DNA from: Serratia quinivorans
GTDB lineage: Bacteria; Pseudomonadota; Gammaproteobacteria; Enterobacterales; Enterobacteriaceae
Direction: 5' to 3'
Assembly (NCBI RefSeq): GCF_946227985.1
Contig: NZ_CAMKGL010000002.1
Span: 519,266 to 583,265 of the forward strand
DNA: 64,000 nt
The number at the start of each line of letters is the position of its first letter. Within the stretch, counting starts at the first letter, position 1. Below are positions 1 through 10,621 of the stretch, in pieces. The notes under the pieces were generated by a model, which was not told where the DNA came from, searched no databases, and worked only from the letters and a program-made list of their open reading frames with translations. A program made the translations under genes and the position numbers.

Positions 1-1077
1 CAGCACCTGTTCTTTGGTCAGCCCGCTGAACGAGAACATGCCGTTCTGGTTGATGATAAAGCTGAAGTCCTGCTCAGCACCTTTCTCCTGCAGGGTATTA
101 ACAAACAGCTGACGCATGCGGTGAATGCGTTGACGCATGTCGGTCAGTTCCTGCTCCCACAACGCACGTAACGCATCGTCGCCCAGGATGGTTGCCACAA
201 TGGCAGCACCATGTGACGGTGGGTTGGAGTAGTTGGCGCGGATGGCGGCTTTCACCTGGCTGAAGGCACGGTCGGCGGTTTCTGCATCAGCAGCGACGAT
301 GGTGCAGGCACCCACACGTTCGTTGTAAAGACCGAAGTTCTTCGAGTAAGAACTGGCGACGATCAGTTCCTGATGCTTGGCGGCAAAAATACGCAGGCCC
401 TGGGCATCTTCTTCCAGACCATTCGCAAAGCCCTGGTACGCAAAGTCGAACAGCGGCAACCAACCGTTAGCCACAGACAGCTCGGCCAATTGTGCCCACT
501 GCTCCGGCGTTGGGTCGATGCCGGTTGGGTTATGACAGCAGCCGTGGAACAGCACCACATCGCCGGCCTGAGCCTGTTTTAGGCTGTGGAGCAGGCCATC
601 GAAGTCCAACGCATGATTGGCTGCATCGTAGTAGGCGTATTCCAACACTTCCAGACCGACCGCACCAAACACGTTGTTGTGGTTCGGCCAGCTTGGGTTG
701 CTGATCCAGATGCGTTTCGCGCTGGTCTGGTTGGCGATGAAGTCAGCTGCTACACGCAGGCCGCCGGTGCCACCAGGAGTTTGTGCGGTACGCGCACGCT
801 TGTCGACAATGATTGGGCTTTGTTTGCCGAACAGCAGCTCTTGCGTGCAGTTGGCGAACGCCGGAATACCTTCGATGCCGAGATAGTTTTTGGTGGTCTC
901 ATTTTCCAGCAGATACTGCTCAGCTTTTTTAACGCTGGTCAGCACCGGGGTTTTACCGGTTTCATCTTTATAAACGCCAATTCCCAGGTTGATTTTGTTA
1001 GGGCGGGCGTCAGCGCGGAAAATGTCGGTCAGACCCAGGATCGGATCGGCAGGTGCAGCAGTGATTTTTTCAAACAT
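1..1077 (-). CDS. aspC: Aspartate aminotransferase, C-terminus cut by window edge
   Basis: PLP-dependent transaminase interconverting aspartate and 2-oxoglutarate with oxaloacetate and glutamate in the cytoplasm. The reading frame is open from the ATG at 1077 to the window start (359 codons), so about 37 residues of the usual 396 are missing. The start gives [20 protein letters not shown], as in E. coli AspC. The PLP-binding lysine is K246 in the SYSKNFGLY motif. It lies downstream of ompF, as in E. coli (asnS-ompF-aspC), but is separated from it by terminator hairpins, so it probably has its own promoter in 1078-1250. Identity is very secure. Confidence 0.97.
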   Translation of the reverse strand, partial: MFEKITAAPADPILGLTDIFRADARPNKINLGIGVYKDETGKTPVLTSVKKAEQYLLENETTKNYLGIEGIPAFANCTQELLFGKQSPIIVDKRARTAQTPGGTGGLRVAADFIANQTSAKRIWISNPSWPNHNNVFGAVGLEVLEYAYYDAANHALDFDGLLHSLKQAQAGDVVLFHGCCHNPTGIDPTPEQWAQLAELSVANGWLPLFDFAYQGFANGLEEDAQGLRIFAAKHQELIVASSYSKNFGLYNERVGACTIVAADAETADRAFSQVKAAIRANYSNPPSHGAAIVATILGDDALRALWEQELTDMRQRIHRMRQLFVNTLQEKGAEQDFSFIINQNGMFSFSGLTKEQVL

Positions 1078-1250
1078 GTCAGGTGCTTCCATGGCTCGGA
1101 GTTAAGCAGACAGAAGCATCAGGGTAGCGCCAGTTATGCCCTTTGCCAACCGTTTGCGAGAAAAACACCTCGATCTTGTGAAGGACGCATATTCAGCATA
1201 AAAAATGAGGAAGAAGGGGGCATTGGCAGGATAAAAATTTACTGGCGGCG

Positions 1251-1278
1251 TAAAAACAAAAACAGGGCCGAAGCCCTG
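1251..1278 (-). terminator. Rho-independent terminator of ompF
   Basis: A 6-bp GC-rich stem (CAGGGC / GCCCTG, 1263-1278) closes on a TTCG tetraloop when read on the minus strand. It is followed on that strand by a T-rich run at 1262-1251. A T-run also follows on the plus strand (1279-1284), so the hairpin could act in both directions. Confidence 0.8.
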
Positions 1279-1292
1279 TTTTTTAACTTGTC

Positions 1293-1308
1293 CGGCGGTG
1301 AACCGCCG
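1293..1308 (-). repeat. Small hairpin just past ompF
   Basis: Perfect inverted repeat CGGCGG-TGAA-CCGCCG between the ompF stop and its terminator. It has no T-run of its own. It may protect the ompF mRNA 3' end; that role is inference. Confidence 0.5.
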
Positions 1309-1322
1309 TTAAGTGAGACAAC

Positions 1323-2432
1323 TTAGAACTGGTAAACCAGGCCTACACCAACGATGTCATCGGTAGCGATGGCATTGGCTTTGGTGAATTCGTTGTCGTC
1401 CAGCAGGTTGATTTTGTAATCAACGTAGGTAGACATGTTTTTGTTGAAGTAGTAAGTGGTACCTACAGAAACATATTTAACCAGGTCGGCATCGCCGCCG
1501 CCGAAGCTAGAACCGTTCGCGGTACGGCTAGACAGGTTTTTACCTTTAGACTGCAGGTAAGAAACTTCTGGACGCAGACCGAAGTCGAACTGGTACTGTG
1601 CGGTCACTTCGAAGTTCTGAGTTTTGTCAGCGATAGTGAAGTCAGATTCGCCGTATGGAGTCATGTTACGGGTTTCTGAGTACATGGCTGCCAGGTAAAC
1701 GTTGTTGGCGTCGTATTTAGCGCCCACGGTCCATGCGTCAGCTTTGTCGCCTTTAGCGGTAGCGTTCAGTTTCTGATCGTCTGTACGGTTGGAAGATGCA
1801 TACGCAGCACCGAAGCTTACGCCTTCGCCGATGTCATAAGTAGAAGACAGGCCCCAACCGTCGCCGTTTTGTTTCTTCAGAGCGCGACTGTCGTTCTGGT
1901 TTTTGCCCTGGTACTGAACGGCGAAGTTCAGACCGTCAACCAGACCGAAGAAGTTGTTGTTACGGTAAGTAGCAACGCCGTTGGTACGGCCAGTCATGAA
2001 GTTGTCGGTGTAGGTGTAGGTATCGCCACCGAACTCTGGCAGCATATCTGTCCAGCCTTCCACGTCGTACAGTACGCCGTAGTTACGGCCGTAGTCGAAT
2101 GAACCGTAGTCAGCAAATTTCAGACCTGCGAAGCCCAGACGAGTCTTGGTGCCTTCGGTGCCTTGAGATTCAGCGTGGTTAGCCTGAACGTTGTATTCCC
2201 ACTGGCCGTAACCGGTCAGTTGGTCAGTAATCTGGGTTTCACCTTTGAAGCCGAAACGAACATAGGTCTGATCGCCATCATTGCCTTTGTCGTCTGAGAA
2301 GTAGTGCAGACCGTCAACTTTACCGTACAGATCCAGTTTGTTGCCGTCTTTGTTGTAGATTTCAGCAGCGTTTGCTGCACCAGCTGCTAACAGAGCCGGG
2401 ATTACCACTGCAAGAATGTTGCGCTTCATCAT
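1323..2432 (-). CDS. ompF: General porin OmpF
   Basis: Trimeric 16-strand beta-barrel outer-membrane porin of 369 aa for small hydrophilic solutes. A signal peptide ([22 protein letters not shown]) precedes mature [20 protein letters not shown]. The constriction-loop motif PEFGGD, the [10 protein letters not shown] segment and the C-terminal phenylalanine (GLVYQF) needed for BAM recognition are all present. It is called ompF rather than ompC because it sits between asnS and aspC, as in E. coli. The start is the first ATG of a double ATG behind GAGGGTAAT, as in E. coli ompF. Upstream lie a conserved leader and an OmpR-like site, listed separately. Confidence 0.93.
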   Translation of the reverse strand: MMKRNILAVVIPALLAAGAANAAEIYNKDGNKLDLYGKVDGLHYFSDDKGNDGDQTYVRFGFKGETQITDQLTGYGQWEYNVQANHAESQGTEGTKTRLGFAGLKFADYGSFDYGRNYGVLYDVEGWTDMLPEFGGDTYTYTDNFMTGRTNGVATYRNNNFFGLVDGLNFAVQYQGKNQNDSRALKKQNGDGWGLSSTYDIGEGVSFGAAYASSNRTDDQKLNATAKGDKADAWTVGAKYDANNVYLAAMYSETRNMTPYGESDFTIADKTQNFEVTAQYQFDFGLRPEVSYLQSKGKNLSSRTANGSSFGGGDADLVKYVSVGTTYYFNKNMSTYVDYKINLLDDNEFTKANAIATDDIVGVGLVYQF

Positions 2433-2530
2433 TATATTACCCTCATTGGTGTTATTCGGACACCTTTGCCACTGCCGCCAATAATTCTTTTGGAACTATT
2501 GTTGATAGATTGGTGTCGTCCTGTGTCTGC
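2433..2530 (-). promoter_or_regulatory. Conserved ompF 5' leader
   Basis: The roughly 100-nt leader keeps blocks found in the E. coli ompF leader: GCAGACACA near the expected transcript start, CAATAGTTCC, GGCAGTGGCA and the ribosome-binding GAGGGTAAT. In E. coli the start-proximal part is the target of the antisense RNA MicF and Hfq. Pairing here is inferred from the conservation. The whole 303-bp gap 2433-2735 contains this leader, the OmpR-like site and the asnS terminator. Confidence 0.6.
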
Positions 2531-2608
2531 ACGCAGTGTTCCATTCACGGGCGGGTTAATCTAGAACGAAAATGCTACCAATGTCGCAATGAGGTATCAG
2601 AATGAAAG

Positions 2609-2628
2609 CATTTGTAACAAAAGGTAAT
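2609..2628 (-). promoter_or_regulatory. Candidate OmpR-binding site of ompF
   Basis: On the minus strand this reads ATTACCTTTTGTTACAAATG, close to the E. coli ompF F1 box (TTTACTTTTGGTTACATATT) and at a similar distance upstream of the leader. It suggests osmotic control by EnvZ/OmpR. Further boxes downstream are too degenerate to call. Confidence 0.55.
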
Positions 2629-2671
2629 ATTCAGGGAACTTTGTGACGTGCGTCAATATTAAAAAATGCGA

Positions 2672-2692
2672 AAGGCCAGCAAAGCTGGCCTT
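2672..2692 (-). terminator. Terminator of asnS
   Basis: Perfect stem AAGGCCAGC / GCTGGCCTT with an AAA/TTT loop lies 43 bp past the asnS stop. On the minus strand a T-rich run follows (to 2661). Confidence 0.75.
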
Positions 2693-2735
2693 GGTTTTGT
2701 AACTAAATTAATTAGAAAATGTATTATCTGATTAA

Positions 2736-4136
2736 TTAAAAGGTTGCATTACGTGGGGTACGCGGGAACGGAATGACATCACGAACGTTTTGCACGCCGG
2801 TTACATAGGCGATTAAACGCTCAAAGCCCAAGCCGAAGCCGGCATGAGGCACGGTGCCGTAACGACGCAGATCGCGATACCACCAGTAGTCTTCTTTATT
2901 CAGACCCATGGCTTCCAGACGCTGATCCAGTACGTCCAGACGTTCTTCACGTTGAGCGCCGCCGATGATTTCACCAATGCCCGGAGCCAGAACGTCCATT
3001 GCGGCAACGGTTTTACCGTCATCGTTCATGCGCATATAGAAAGCTTTGATGTCTTTCGGATAGTTTTTCACTACTACCGGCGCTTTGAAGTGTTTCTCGG
3101 CCAGGTAACGCTCATGTTCGGAAGACAGGTCGATACCCCAGGAAACCGGGTTTTCGAAAGTCTGGCCGGAGGCGATCAGGATTTCCACCGCTTCGGTGTA
3201 ATCAACCTGAGCAAAATCAGAGGTAACAAAACGCTGCAGGCGATCAATGGCGTCTTTGTCTACGCGCTCGGCGAAGAATTGCATGTCATCCATACGCTCG
3301 TTCAATACGGCCTGGAATACATACTTCAGCATTTTTTCCGCTAACTCGGCGATGTCTTCGAGATCGGCAAACGCCACTTCCGGTTCGATCATCCAAAACT
3401 CCGCTAGGTGGCGGCTGGTGTTGGAGTTCTCGGCGCGGAAAGTGGGGCCGAAAGTGTAAATTTTCGACAGCGCACAGGCATAGGTCTCGCCGTTCAACTG
3501 GCCGGAAACGGTCAGGAAGGCTTCTTTGCCGAAAAAGTCCTGGCTGAAATCGACAGCACCTTTATCGGTACGCGGCAGGTTTTCCAGATCCAGGGTTGAA
3601 ACGCGGAACATTTCACCGGCGCCTTCGGTATCGGAGGCAGTGATCAGCGGGGTGGAAACCCAGAAGAAGCCGTTCTCGTGATAGAAACGGTGAATGGCCT
3701 GTGCCAGCGTATGACGTACGCGTGCAACGGCACCGATCAGATTGGTGCGTGGGCGCAGGTGAGCCACTTCGCGCAGGTATTCGATGCTGTGACGTTTGGC
3801 CGCCATCGGGTAGGTGTCCGGATCGTCAACCCAGCCAACCACTTTAATCGTGGTTGCCTGCAGTTCGAAACTCTGACCTTCGCCCGGAGATGCCACCACA
3901 ATGCCGGTGACTTCAATGGAACAACCCGTGGTCAGATGCAGCACTTCATCCTGATAATTCGGCAGAGAATTATTAACGACGGCCTGTAACGGATCAAAGC
4001 AGGAACCGTCATAGACGGCCAGGAAGGAGATGCCAGCTTTAGAATCTCTCCGGGTACGCACCCAACCGCGCACGGTGACTTCACTGTCAACCGCAGCACG
4101 GCCTTGCAGTACGTCGACTACAGGCACTACGCTCAT
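2736..4136 (-). CDS. asnS: Asparaginyl-tRNA synthetase
   Basis: Class IIb aminoacyl-tRNA synthetase charging tRNA-Asn, 466 aa, the same length as E. coli AsnS. It has an N-terminal OB-fold anticodon-binding domain (about residues 1-110: [19 protein letters not shown]). The class II catalytic domain follows, with motif 2 ([20 protein letters not shown]) and motif 3 arginine ([12 protein letters not shown]). The ATG follows a good ribosome-binding region and gives [12 protein letters not shown]. It is transcribed alone, with its own terminator, between pncB and ompF as in E. coli. Confidence 0.97.
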   Translation of the reverse strand: MSVVPVVDVLQGRAAVDSEVTVRGWVRTRRDSKAGISFLAVYDGSCFDPLQAVVNNSLPNYQDEVLHLTTGCSIEVTGIVVASPGEGQSFELQATTIKVVGWVDDPDTYPMAAKRHSIEYLREVAHLRPRTNLIGAVARVRHTLAQAIHRFYHENGFFWVSTPLITASDTEGAGEMFRVSTLDLENLPRTDKGAVDFSQDFFGKEAFLTVSGQLNGETYACALSKIYTFGPTFRAENSNTSRHLAEFWMIEPEVAFADLEDIAELAEKMLKYVFQAVLNERMDDMQFFAERVDKDAIDRLQRFVTSDFAQVDYTEAVEILIASGQTFENPVSWGIDLSSEHERYLAEKHFKAPVVVKNYPKDIKAFYMRMNDDGKTVAAMDVLAPGIGEIIGGAQREERLDVLDQRLEAMGLNKEDYWWYRDLRRYGTVPHAGFGLGFERLIAYVTGVQNVRDVIPFPRTPRNATF

Positions 4137-4306
4137 AGATTTCTCTCTTTAATAATTTGGTTTAGAAATAGCTTATAACCCAGGAATATGGGGATGTTGC
4201 TATGTTACTTGGCGCGGTGCAGAGCACAAGTAGAAATCGCCGTATCGGCGCAACATTTCTTGGGGCTGGGCGAAAAGAAAGCAGCGGGAAGGACTATATA
4301 AAGAAG

Positions 4307-4339
4307 AAAAAGCCGGCGTGAAGTCTCAGCCGGCTTTTT
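4307..4339 (-). terminator. Terminator of pncB
   Basis: Stem AAAAAGCCGGC / GCCGGCTTTTT with an 11-nt loop starts 20 bp past the pncB stop. T-runs on both sides make it usable in both directions. Confidence 0.8.
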
Positions 4340-4358
4340 AACGCTCATCGGGCAGGGG

Positions 4359-5564
4359 CTAGCTCGCTTTTTTTACCAGCGGCAGATCGAAGGCTTTGCG
4401 TAACGCTTTTACGAAGGCCTGATCCTGACAGATGGTTTTACCGGGGCTGTCGGAGAGTTTAGCCACCGGTTTGCCTTTGCATTCGACCAGTTTGATAACG
4501 ATATTCAGTGGTTTAACCCCGGGAATATCGCAGGTCAGGCGCGTGCCTATCCCGAACACCAGGTTGACGCGCTGGTAGAAGTGGCGGTAAAGCGCGAGTG
4601 CCTTGTCCAGATCCAGGTTATCGGAGAACACCAGCGTTTTGCTCATCGGATCAATCCCCAGCGTCTGGAAATGCGCGATGGCTTTTTCGCCCCATTCGAA
4701 CGGATCGCCTGAGTCATGGCGCAGACCCTGATAGCGCTGGGCAAACTGTGGACCGAAATCACGCAGGAAGGCATCCATGGTGATACAGTCGGTCAGTGCA
4801 ATGCCGAGTTGATCGGGGTATTCATCCAGCCACGCCTGCAGTGCCGCCCGCTGACTGTTGGCCAACACCGGGCTTATTTGCTGATGCGCCTGGAACCATT
4901 CATGGGCCTGGGTACCGACTGGCGCAAGATCAAGCTGGCGCGCCAGATCGTAATTGCTGGTACCCACCAGATAAGGGAATTCGCTTTTCAGCGTGCTGAC
5001 GATAGCTTGCTGTACAGGCTGGGAAAAACGGCGGCGGGTGCCGAAGTCCATCAGCTTGAAACGAGAAATATCCACATCGCTACTCATGGCTTTAAACTGC
5101 GCGAGTTTGTTGCGCAGGTGGGCTACCGCCATATCCGTCGTGACATCCGGTGAGCGGTGGCGATGTACCACTTCGCTGATCACTGCCAGCAGCGGAACTT
5201 CCCACATGATCACTTCGCGCCACGGGCCGGCAATACGAATATGCAGCTTGCCCTGGCGGTTTTCGATCTGGACCTGTTGCGGATCGTAGCGGAAATCGCG
5301 CAGCCAGTTCAGGTAATCCTCACGGAAGAAGGGCAGCCCTGAGAGATAGTTGAACTCAGCGTCTGTCAGCGCCAATTGGCTCATCAGTGCGATTTGCGCA
5401 CTAATTTCGTCGGCATATTCGCCAAGCAGCTCATCACCACGGCAGCGGAATTCCGCAGCCACGCTGATAGCGGGGTAGCGATGAAACACTGCTTGCTGCA
5501 TGTGAAGCTTATAAGCATCAGTATCAAGCAGTGATGTCAAAATCGGGGAGGCGTATTGAGTCAT
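4359..5564 (-). CDS. pncB: Nicotinate phosphoribosyltransferase
   Basis: NAD salvage enzyme making nicotinate mononucleotide from nicotinate and PRPP with ATP hydrolysis; cytoplasmic, 401 aa (family about 400). Recognisable parts are the N-terminal [20 protein letters not shown], the TQAHEW motif carrying the histidine that is phosphorylated during catalysis (H221 here), and the PRPP/phosphate-loop region [18 protein letters not shown]. It is a single gene. In E. coli it is divergent from pepN; here a diguanylate cyclase gene separates the two. No clear NadR box was seen in the 254 bp upstream (5565-5818). Confidence 0.95.
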   Translation of the reverse strand: MTQYASPILTSLLDTDAYKLHMQQAVFHRYPAISVAAEFRCRGDELLGEYADEISAQIALMSQLALTDAEFNYLSGLPFFREDYLNWLRDFRYDPQQVQIENRQGKLHIRIAGPWREVIMWEVPLLAVISEVVHRHRSPDVTTDMAVAHLRNKLAQFKAMSSDVDISRFKLMDFGTRRRFSQPVQQAIVSTLKSEFPYLVGTSNYDLARQLDLAPVGTQAHEWFQAHQQISPVLANSQRAALQAWLDEYPDQLGIALTDCITMDAFLRDFGPQFAQRYQGLRHDSGDPFEWGEKAIAHFQTLGIDPMSKTLVFSDNLDLDKALALYRHFYQRVNLVFGIGTRLTCDIPGVKPLNIVIKLVECKGKPVAKLSDSPGKTICQDQAFVKALRKAFDLPLVKKAS

Positions 5565-5818
5565 AGCGCGTTACTGCATCCTCGTCAGGCGCGTGTCCAA
5601 ATCCGGATAATCAAAAAAAGTGGGGGGAGTATACCCGGATTATCCTGTTATTGAAGCTGCATCACACCACAATTCATCGGAGCGGGTCGAGGATTAAACG
5701 TGCCTTTATGTTGGCTTGTCATCAGGATACGGGCAGAAAAGCCAGATAAGCCTGTCAGGTTAATGACTTAGCCTAATTAGTCATAAAAATTATAATGTTA
5801 ATTATTTTAAACAACAAT

Positions 5819-7519
5819 TCAGATAAAACCGACCGACGTGTGAATGCCGATCCGGTCTTTGCCGTTTTTCTTGCAGAAGTAGAGCGCTTCATCCGCCTGC
5901 TTGATCGCCGTTGGCAGCAGCTTGATATCGCACACCTGCGCAATGCCACAGCTGGTGGTGAAACGCACGTTTTGCCCATCAGCCAACGTCAGGATAAGTT
6001 GGTGAGTTCGATCGCGCAGCTTTGACATCACTTTCCTCGCGTTCTCCAGCGTACAGTTGCCGAGGATCACTGCAAACTCTTCTCCGCCATAGCGACAGAA
6101 AATATCGCTGGAACGGAAGGTGCTCTGCAGCAGCTTGCCGAACGTCACCAGCACCAGGTCGCCGACATGGTGGCCATAGCTGTCATTGAGGTTTTTGAAA
6201 TTATCGATATCAATCAGACAGAAGACCAGCGGATAGTTACCGATGCTCAGCGATTCACACTCGCGGAAAAACTTGCGGCGGTTATAGATGTTGGTTAAAG
6301 GATCAAGAAACGAGACGGCCTCTAGCTCTTTGATCAACAGGTGCTTTTCATTTTCCAACGTCACTTTTTCCAACTGATACTGTTTGAGCTGTTTAATCGC
6401 GTCACTGATGGCCATTAACTCCTGGCCGTAAAACACCTCATTGCGATCGATATCCATATTACCGCGCGACAGCCGTAGAATATTATTATGTGTTTTTGTC
6501 AGCCAACGACTGATATTTGAACAGTAAACCAGCGTCGGAAGAAAAATAAACAGGACGATCAGACCCCCGAGGGAAATCATGCCGTAAATGGCGGTCTGGC
6601 TGTCATAGACTTTACGCTTTGAGGCGACTATCTCCAGTTCAAAACTGCGTTGATAAAGTCGCTGTGAAAGATCACTCAGGTTATTCACGTACTGACAAAT
6701 GGAGTCGACCGGGTAGGCGGTGTGGTTATCAATGGCGGTATATAGCTCAGCGGTAATACGGTTGATCCTCTTGGGTGAAAGTTGGTCGAGGATATCATTT
6801 ACCAGGATCGTGATTTGCACATCGTTATAGGTCAGCTTCATAAATATCAATCGGGTGTTTAACGCACTCAATACCCCGGTGAGCTGAACGGCTTTCAGAT
6901 AAGCGCCTTTACGTTCTGGCGGGTTGGTATTGATGTCAATAACTTGATCGACAAGTTCGGTCACAGACATGTTCAGCCGGTTATTCAGCCGTACGGCTTC
7001 CAGGAAAAGAAACGAGTCGGCATCGACCATACGGGTGTCGTAGGTATAACGGTAATAGCTTTTGCTGGCCTGGGAAATATAGTAGGCGCTGTTGATATTA
7101 AACAGATTGGCATTGACATCAGTAACATGAGAAAGCTGCAGATTGTCATTATTCAGTAATTGCTCCATCAGACTGAGCATGGAAAGCGCGGCGATTTTTT
7201 GTCTAATACCGAGCCGTTGCGATACTTCACTGTCGATATGTGGCCGAAAACGGGTGATTTTTTCCTGAGCTACGCGATCTGCGTCTTGCCACTGCGCTGC
7301 GGTAATATGCGGATTGATCAGACTTAGGCGCTTTAAACGATGCGCCAACAGCGTGGCCTGAAAAGCCTCTGAAATCTCTTTGGCACGGGTAATTTTGTAC
7401 AGGTTAAGTTGATTGTCGCGATAGCCGGTATCAGCATCAATCAGCTCATCGGAAATAAACAGGGCGAATGAAGACATCAGGGCAAAGGTAAAAAAATAGA
7501 TCAAATATTTTACTTTCAT
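5819..7519 (-). CDS. Membrane-bound GGDEF diguanylate cyclase
   Basis: Predicted c-di-GMP synthase of 566 aa. Layout: membrane helix about 5-23, a large periplasmic sensor-like region about 24-310 of unrecognised fold, second membrane helix about 311-335, a HAMP-like linker, then a GGDEF domain from about 400. The active-site signature is GGEEF at 478-482 with the NIYNRRKFF and LIDIDNFKNLND motifs, so catalysis looks intact. RSSD at 469-472, exactly five residues before GGEEF, is a canonical product-inhibition I-site. There is no EAL domain. It is a lone gene between pncB and pepN, absent from that position in E. coli. The signal it senses is unknown. Confidence 0.9.
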   Translation of the reverse strand: MKVKYLIYFFTFALMSSFALFISDELIDADTGYRDNQLNLYKITRAKEISEAFQATLLAHRLKRLSLINPHITAAQWQDADRVAQEKITRFRPHIDSEVSQRLGIRQKIAALSMLSLMEQLLNNDNLQLSHVTDVNANLFNINSAYYISQASKSYYRYTYDTRMVDADSFLFLEAVRLNNRLNMSVTELVDQVIDINTNPPERKGAYLKAVQLTGVLSALNTRLIFMKLTYNDVQITILVNDILDQLSPKRINRITAELYTAIDNHTAYPVDSICQYVNNLSDLSQRLYQRSFELEIVASKRKVYDSQTAIYGMISLGGLIVLFIFLPTLVYCSNISRWLTKTHNNILRLSRGNMDIDRNEVFYGQELMAISDAIKQLKQYQLEKVTLENEKHLLIKELEAVSFLDPLTNIYNRRKFFRECESLSIGNYPLVFCLIDIDNFKNLNDSYGHHVGDLVLVTFGKLLQSTFRSSDIFCRYGGEEFAVILGNCTLENARKVMSKLRDRTHQLILTLADGQNVRFTTSCGIAQVCDIKLLPTAIKQADEALYFCKKNGKDRIGIHTSVGFI

Positions 7520-7967
7520 ATGCGCCGTACGTCCTTGAGCCAGATTTGTTAATTATATCATTGTGGCTCCCAGCCTGTCTTATCTATACCCGGCGAGGCA
7601 CGGCCGACGGGAGCGGCCCATTGAACAAGGAAAGGTTGCCCGTAGGCGCTGAGAAAACCTAGCTTTTGGCATGGATATTGACGTCTGGACAAACACGCAA
7701 CGCGGAGGCGGCTTTTTAGCATTAAATGCTGATTTTCATACTGCCTCAGGTGAAGGAGCCTGACTGCGGGGGCAATTCGTCGACAACATTAGGATCCACC
7801 TCCGATTTCTCCGCTTCGGTGGCCCGGCATCTCTGGGTTTTTTTTGTAGCTGTGATACAGTTTATTTACAATCAGGCTCATCGAAATTTCTGCTCTTTCC
7901 CCACGGCGAGATAAATCCATGATGAAAGCCTGGCACCTGTAACTCACTGAGACGTCAAAGGGTTTTT
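7520..7967 (+). promoter_or_regulatory. 448-bp gap: pepN leader and diguanylate cyclase promoter
   Basis: The gap between the divergent diguanylate cyclase and pepN genes. A weak plus-strand promoter for pepN may lie near 7845-7875 (TTGTAG, then TTTACAAT), overlapping the short palindrome CTGTGATACAG. A small reading frame at 7726-7914 has no ribosome-binding site or family resemblance and was not accepted. The remainder shows nothing recognisable. Confidence 0.3.
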
Positions 7968-10583
7968 ATGACACAACAGCCACAGGCGAAGTATCGCCAC
8001 GATTATCGCGCGCCAGATTACACCATCACTGATATTGATCTGGATTTTGAACTGGACGCAGAGACAACTCGCGTCACTGCCGTCAGCAAGATTAAACGCC
8101 AGGGCGCCGCCGACGCGGCACTGGTACTGAACGGTGAAGATCTTACGTTGGTGAGTATTGAGATCGACGGCCAGCCGTGGACTGCCTATCAGTTGCAGGA
8201 TAACAAACTGGTTATCGAGAAGCTGCCAGCACAATTTACCATGACCATCGTCAATGATATTCACCCGGCGAAAAACACCGCGCTGGAAGGGTTGTACCTG
8301 TCCGGTGAGGCGCTGTGTACTCAATGTGAGGCCGAAGGTTTCCGCCACATTACCTATTATCTGGACCGCCCGGACGTGCTGGCGCGCTTTAGCACCCGCA
8401 TTGTGGCGGACAAGGCTCGTTACCCGTTCCTGTTGTCAAACGGTAACCGCGTAGGCCAGGGTGAGTTGGAAGATGGCCGTCATTGGGTTCAGTGGCAAGA
8501 TCCGTTCCCAAAACCGTGTTATCTGTTTGCGCTGGTGGCCGGTGATTTCGACGTGCTGCGTGACAGCTTCACCACCCGTTCCGGGCGCGATGTAGCGCTG
8601 GAGCTGTTCGTTGACCGTGGCAACCTGGATCGCGCCGATTGGGCGATGACCTCGCTGAAGAACTCGATGAAATGGGACGAAACCCGTTTTGGGCTGGAAT
8701 ACGATCTCGACATTTATATGATCGTCGCGGTCGACTTCTTCAACATGGGTGCGATGGAGAATAAAGGGTTAAATATTTTTAACTCCAAATACGTGTTGGC
8801 AAAAGCCGAAACCGCCACCGACAAGGATTACCTGAATATCGAGGCGGTAATTGGCCACGAATATTTCCACAACTGGACCGGCAACCGCGTGACCTGTCGC
8901 GACTGGTTCCAGCTCAGCCTGAAAGAAGGGCTGACGGTGTTCCGCGATCAGGAGTTCAGTTCAGATCTGGGTTCACGTCCGGTCAACCGCATCGATAACG
9001 TTCGCGTGATGCGCGGCGCACAGTTCGCCGAAGACGCCAGCCCGATGGCGCACGCTATTCGTCCGGACAAAGTGATCGAAATGAACAACTTCTACACCCT
9101 GACGGTGTATGAGAAAGGGTCTGAAGTGATCCGCATGCTGCACACGCTGCTGGGCGAAGAACAGTTCCAAAAAGGCATCCAGCTGTATTTCGAGCGTCAT
9201 GACGGTAGCGCGGCCACCTGCGATGATTTCGTTCAGGCAATGGAGGACGCATCCAACGTTGACCTGTCGCTGTTCCGCCGCTGGTACAGCCAGTCCGGTA
9301 CGCCGTTGCTCACCGTGCGCGATGAATACGATGCCGAGCACCAGCAGTATCGCCTGCACGTCAGCCAGAAGACCGAACCGACTGCCGATCAGCCGCAGAA
9401 ATTGCCACTGCATATTCCGCTGGATATCGAACTGTACGACGCGCAAGGCAATGTGATTGCTCTGCAGAAAGACGGCTCTGCGGTCAATAACGTCTTGAAC
9501 GTGACCGAGGCGGAGCAGACTTTCGTGTTCGACGGTGTGGCGCACAAGCCGGTACCGTCCCTGTTGCGCGAGTTTTCCGCGCCGGTGAAGCTGGATTACC
9601 CGTACAGCGATCAGCAATTGACCTTCCTGATGCAGCATGCGCGCAATGAATTTGCTCGCTGGGATGCGGCACAGAGCCTGCTGGCCACCTATATCAAACT
9701 GAACGTGGCCAAACATCAGCAGAAACAACCGTTGTCGCTGCCACTACACGTTGCTGATGCGTTCCGCGCCGTGCTGTTGGACGAGACGCTGGATCCGGCA
9801 TTGGCCGCGCAGATCCTGACGTTGCCATCGGAGGGTGAAATTGCCGAGCTGTTTGCGACCATCGATCCTGAAGCGATTGCTGCGGTGCATGAAGCAATCG
9901 TCCGTTGCCTGGCCAAGGAAATGGCCGACGAGTGGCTGGCGGTTTATAACGCCAATAAAATCGACGGTTACCGGGTGGAACACGCTGACATCGGCAAACG
10001 TTCGCTGCGCAATGTGTGCCTGGGCTATCTGGCCTTTGGTGATGCGGCCCTGGCCGACCGATTGGTGTCCGAGCAGTATCGCCAGGCAGACAATATGACC
10101 GACTCACTGGCGGCGCTGGCTGCTGCAGTAGCGGCACAATTGCCTTGTCGCGATGCGCTGTTAACGGCATTCGATGAGCGTTGGCATCAGGATGGTTTGG
10201 TGATGGACAAATGGTTCGTGCTGCAGGCAACCAGCCCGGCGGCGGACGTGTTGACCAAGGTGCGTAGCTTGCTGAAGCACCGTTCATTCAGCCTGAGCAA
10301 TCCCAACCGTACGCGTTCGTTGATCGGCGGTTTCGCTTCTGCCAACCCGGCGGCGTTCCATGCGGCAGACGGCAGTGGCTATCAGTTCCTGGCGGAGATC
10401 CTCAGCGATCTGAACCAGCGCAACCCGCAAATTGCCGCACGCCTGATTGAGCCGTTGATCCGCCTGAAACGCTATGATGCTTCGCGTCAGGCGCTGATGC
10501 GCAAGGCGCTTGAGCAGTTGAAGGGGCTGGAGAATCTGTCCGGCGACCTGTTCGAGAAGATCACCAAAGCGCTCGACGCGTAA
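7968..10583 (+). CDS. pepN: Aminopeptidase N (M1 family)
   Basis: Major broad-specificity zinc aminopeptidase of the cytoplasm, 871 aa (E. coli 870). The substrate-anchoring motif GAMEN starts at residue 261. The zinc site HEYFH (H297, E298, H301) is followed 19 residues after H301 by the third ligand in LKEGLT (E320). This matches E. coli numbering exactly. The start MTQQPQAKYRHDYRAPDY agrees with the family. It is monocistronic, ending in a strong bidirectional terminator shared with the converging ssu operon. Confidence 0.97.
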   Translation: MTQQPQAKYRHDYRAPDYTITDIDLDFELDAETTRVTAVSKIKRQGAADAALVLNGEDLTLVSIEIDGQPWTAYQLQDNKLVIEKLPAQFTMTIVNDIHPAKNTALEGLYLSGEALCTQCEAEGFRHITYYLDRPDVLARFSTRIVADKARYPFLLSNGNRVGQGELEDGRHWVQWQDPFPKPCYLFALVAGDFDVLRDSFTTRSGRDVALELFVDRGNLDRADWAMTSLKNSMKWDETRFGLEYDLDIYMIVAVDFFNMGAMENKGLNIFNSKYVLAKAETATDKDYLNIEAVIGHEYFHNWTGNRVTCRDWFQLSLKEGLTVFRDQEFSSDLGSRPVNRIDNVRVMRGAQFAEDASPMAHAIRPDKVIEMNNFYTLTVYEKGSEVIRMLHTLLGEEQFQKGIQLYFERHDGSAATCDDFVQAMEDASNVDLSLFRRWYSQSGTPLLTVRDEYDAEHQQYRLHVSQKTEPTADQPQKLPLHIPLDIELYDAQGNVIALQKDGSAVNNVLNVTEAEQTFVFDGVAHKPVPSLLREFSAPVKLDYPYSDQQLTFLMQHARNEFARWDAAQSLLATYIKLNVAKHQQKQPLSLPLHVADAFRAVLLDETLDPALAAQILTLPSEGEIAELFATIDPEAIAAVHEAIVRCLAKEMADEWLAVYNANKIDGYRVEHADIGKRSLRNVCLGYLAFGDAALADRLVSEQYRQADNMTDSLAALAAAVAAQLPCRDALLTAFDERWHQDGLVMDKWFVLQATSPAADVLTKVRSLLKHRSFSLSNPNRTRSLIGGFASANPAAFHAADGSGYQFLAEILSDLNQRNPQIAARLIEPLIRLKRYDASRQALMRKALEQLKGLENLSGDLFEKITKALDA

Positions 10584-10594
10584 CGCGTAAACCT

Positions 10595-10620
10595 AAAAGG
10601 GACGGCATGCCGTCCCTTTT
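10595..10620. terminator. Bidirectional terminator between pepN and ssuB
   Basis: Perfect 26-bp palindrome (AAAAGGGACGGCA and its complement) with T-runs on both strands. It lies 11 bp past pepN and abuts the ssuB stop. Confidence 0.9.
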
Positions 10621-10621
10621 T

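Noticed and set aside
586-1326. 246-codon open frame on the plus strand
   Set aside because: It is antisense to aspC and its promoter; the minus-strand frame encodes an unmistakable aminotransferase.
7726-7914. 62-codon open frame before pepN
   Set aside because: No ribosome-binding site, no recognisable domain, and it overlaps the probable pepN promoter.
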